A model generated the notes under the pieces. The model saw only the letters and a program-made list of their open reading frames with translations. It was not told where the DNA came from and did not search any database. From positions 62,001-126,000 of the forward strand of contig JBKECF010000010.1 in the NCBI GenBank assembly GCA_047974375.1: a stretch of 64,000 bases of DNA, written 5' to 3'. This DNA is from JBKECF01 sp047974375 (GTDB taxonomy: Bacteria; Bacillota; Clostridia; Lachnospirales; CAMZNU01). Position numbers and translations under genes: made by a program. Below are positions 62,779 through 64,000 of this stretch, piece by piece. How positions within the stretch are numbered: position 1 is the stretch's first letter; each line of letters starts with the position of its first letter.

Positions 62779-64000
62779 ATGAGCATTCTAGTTATTGCTG
62801 AAAAACCATCCGTTGCACGTGATATAGCTAAAGTACTAAAAGTTAATAAAAAGGGCGATGGATATCTTTATAATGATGAATATATAATATCATGGGCAAT
62901 TGGTCATTTGGTCACACTGAAAGAGCCTGATGACTATGATAAAAGCTTAAAAAAATGGACAAAAAAAAATTTGCCTATATTACCTGTAGAAATAGGACTA
63001 AAAGCAATTCCAAATACAAAAAAGCAATTCAATTTATTAAAAAAACTCCTAAACAGCCCAAAAGTCACAAGTATTATTTGTGCAACAGATAGTGGTCGAG
63101 AAGGTGAGTTAATATTCAGATATATCTACTGTTTATCAAATTGCATAAAAAAATTTGAAAGACTTTGGATATCTAGTATGACAGATCAAGCAATTAAGGA
63201 TGGTTTTAAAAATTTAAAGTCTGGAAATGCCTATGATAACCTGTATCAATCAGCAAAATGTCGTTCAGAAGCGGATTGGTTAGTCGGAATTAACGCAACA
63301 CGAGCATACACACTTACATATGACTCCTTACTCAGTATAGGCAGAGTACAAACACCAACTCTTGCTATAATAGTAAACCGAGATGAAGAAATAAAAAATT
63401 TTAAATCAGAAGATTATTTTGAAATTATGGCAGATTTTAACGAATATCTCGGTAAATATACAAAGGAGAATGTAAGTAAAATAAGTACAAAGAAAGAAGC
63501 GGAAGAAATAATCAAAGCCTGTGAAAATAAAACCGGCATAGTTAATAATATAGATGTTGAAAAAAAATCCATTGTACACCCTCAGCTGTACGACTTAACA
63601 GAATTACAACGAGAATGCAATAAACGATTCGGATACTCAGCAAAGAAAACTTTGGAGGTAGCACAAAGTTTGTACGAGAAAAGAAAATATATTACCTATC
63701 CACGTACAGACAGTAAGTATTTAAGCGATGATATGCTAGACACGATAAACAGTGTAATTAACGTACTCTCTCCCATTTTTCCTGACTATGTTACTTATAT
63801 TAAAAACTTAAAAAAAATACCTATTACAAAACGAATAGTAAATAATGAAAAAATAAATGATCACCACGCTATTATACCAACAATAAAAAAATTTACGCCT
63901 GAAAGTCTGCCAGAAGATGAAAAAAATGTTTTCCTTCTTATAGTCAAAAGATTTCTAGCCTGTTTCTATCCAAATTATATATATAACATAACCTCTATAA
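62779..64000 (+). CDS. topB: DNA topoisomerase III (truncated by window edge)
   Basis: About 407 N-terminal residues are in the window; the gene continues past the right edge. Toprim start SILVIAEKPSVARDIAKVLK and ATDSGREGELIFRYIY hold the metal-binding acidic residues. SIGRVQTPTLAIIVN is typical of type IA topoisomerases. The active-site tyrosine lies in YITYPRTDSKYL at about residue 305. HHAIIPT follows near the edge. TopB decatenates and unknots DNA. Start ATG 62779 follows AGAGGTG. Chromosomal or mobile-element origin cannot be told from this fragment. Confidence 0.93.
   Translation, partial: MSILVIAEKPSVARDIAKVLKVNKKGDGYLYNDEYIISWAIGHLVTLKEPDDYDKSLKKWTKKNLPILPVEIGLKAIPNTKKQFNLLKKLLNSPKVTSIICATDSGREGELIFRYIYCLSNCIKKFERLWISSMTDQAIKDGFKNLKSGNAYDNLYQSAKCRSEADWLVGINATRAYTLTYDSLLSIGRVQTPTLAIIVNRDEEIKNFKSEDYFEIMADFNEYLGKYTKENVSKISTKKEAEEIIKACENKTGIVNNIDVEKKSIVHPQLYDLTELQRECNKRFGYSAKKTLEVAQSLYEKRKYITYPRTDSKYLSDDMLDTINSVINVLSPIFPDYVTYIKNLKKIPITKRIVNNEKINDHHAIIPTIKKFTPESLPEDEKNVFLLIVKRFLACFYPNYIYNITSI

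Noticed and set aside
1..64000. CRISPR array, tRNA or rRNA genes
   Set aside because: No regularly spaced direct repeats and no TTCGAAT/TTCAAAT-type T-arm with matching acceptor stems were found while reading through the gaps.

Overview
The window is A+T-rich bacterial chromosome with dense genes and good AGGAGG-type ribosome binding sites, with several TTG/GTG starts. Gene order and content point to an anaerobic, motile, rod-shaped, endospore-lineage Bacillota of class Clostridia. The grounds are a sigH-rlmB-mrnC-cysS cluster, mltG-trmR-trhP, fakA with Asp23/Gls24, mreBCD-PBP2-minCDE-rodA, a DUF5721 gene typical of Lachnospirales-like genomes, radical SAM and ferredoxin proteins, a che operon and a Met T-box. 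The genus cannot be named from this. No rRNA, tRNA or CRISPR array was found.

Layout. 1-16,000 is almost all minus strand: telA/xpaC; trhP-trmR-mltG; fakA, Gls24, sigH, rlmB, mrnC, cysS and a chromosomal tyrosine recombinase; an S-layer-homology protein; exoA, mtaB, a phosphatase, a MOSC protein and an unusual RlmH. 16,000-24,300 (plus): DUF5721, DUF362-ferredoxin, a SPASM radical SAM enzyme, mnmH, a second MetRS-like protein, an S41 protease and a cyclophilin lipoprotein. 24,300-25,000 is an insertion-sequence graveyard with an ISL3-type remnant and a dispersed repeat. 25,100-33,900 is the cell-shape and division block (mreB, mreC, mreD, PBP2, minC, minD, minE, rodA), then an mgsA-like gene and a DUF1294 gene. 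34,000-37,600: GH18 protein, fRMsr, a small MITE-like element, tmcAL. 37,800-42,260: cheR, two degenerate receivers, cheA, cheW. 42,360-54,800 is housekeeping: queA, rarA, truA, rsmI, dnaE, pfkA, pyk and T-box-metG. 54,800-62,220: acetyltransferase, a structured-RNA candidate, pheA, an EF-P-type SDR and a three-gene ABC efflux system. The end has a repeat-filled gap, a small unknown gene and the start of topB.

Themes. tRNA/rRNA modification is strongly represented (TrhP, TrmR, RlmB, MrnC, MtaB, RlmH, MnmH, TmcAL, QueA, TruA, RsmI). Several enzymes carry substitutions in motifs normally near-invariant (RlmH SAM loop, MgsA catalytic Asp/His, PheA TRF and ACT motifs, PfkA TIDND, RsmI PGP loop), suggesting a fast-evolving lineage or functional drift. 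The most intriguing non-coding item is a compact pseudoknot-capable RNA candidate at about 55,975-56,115, with a partial second copy near 62,400. Its core resembles the HEARO/OMEGA RNAs of IscB/IsrB, but no such nuclease gene lies nearby.
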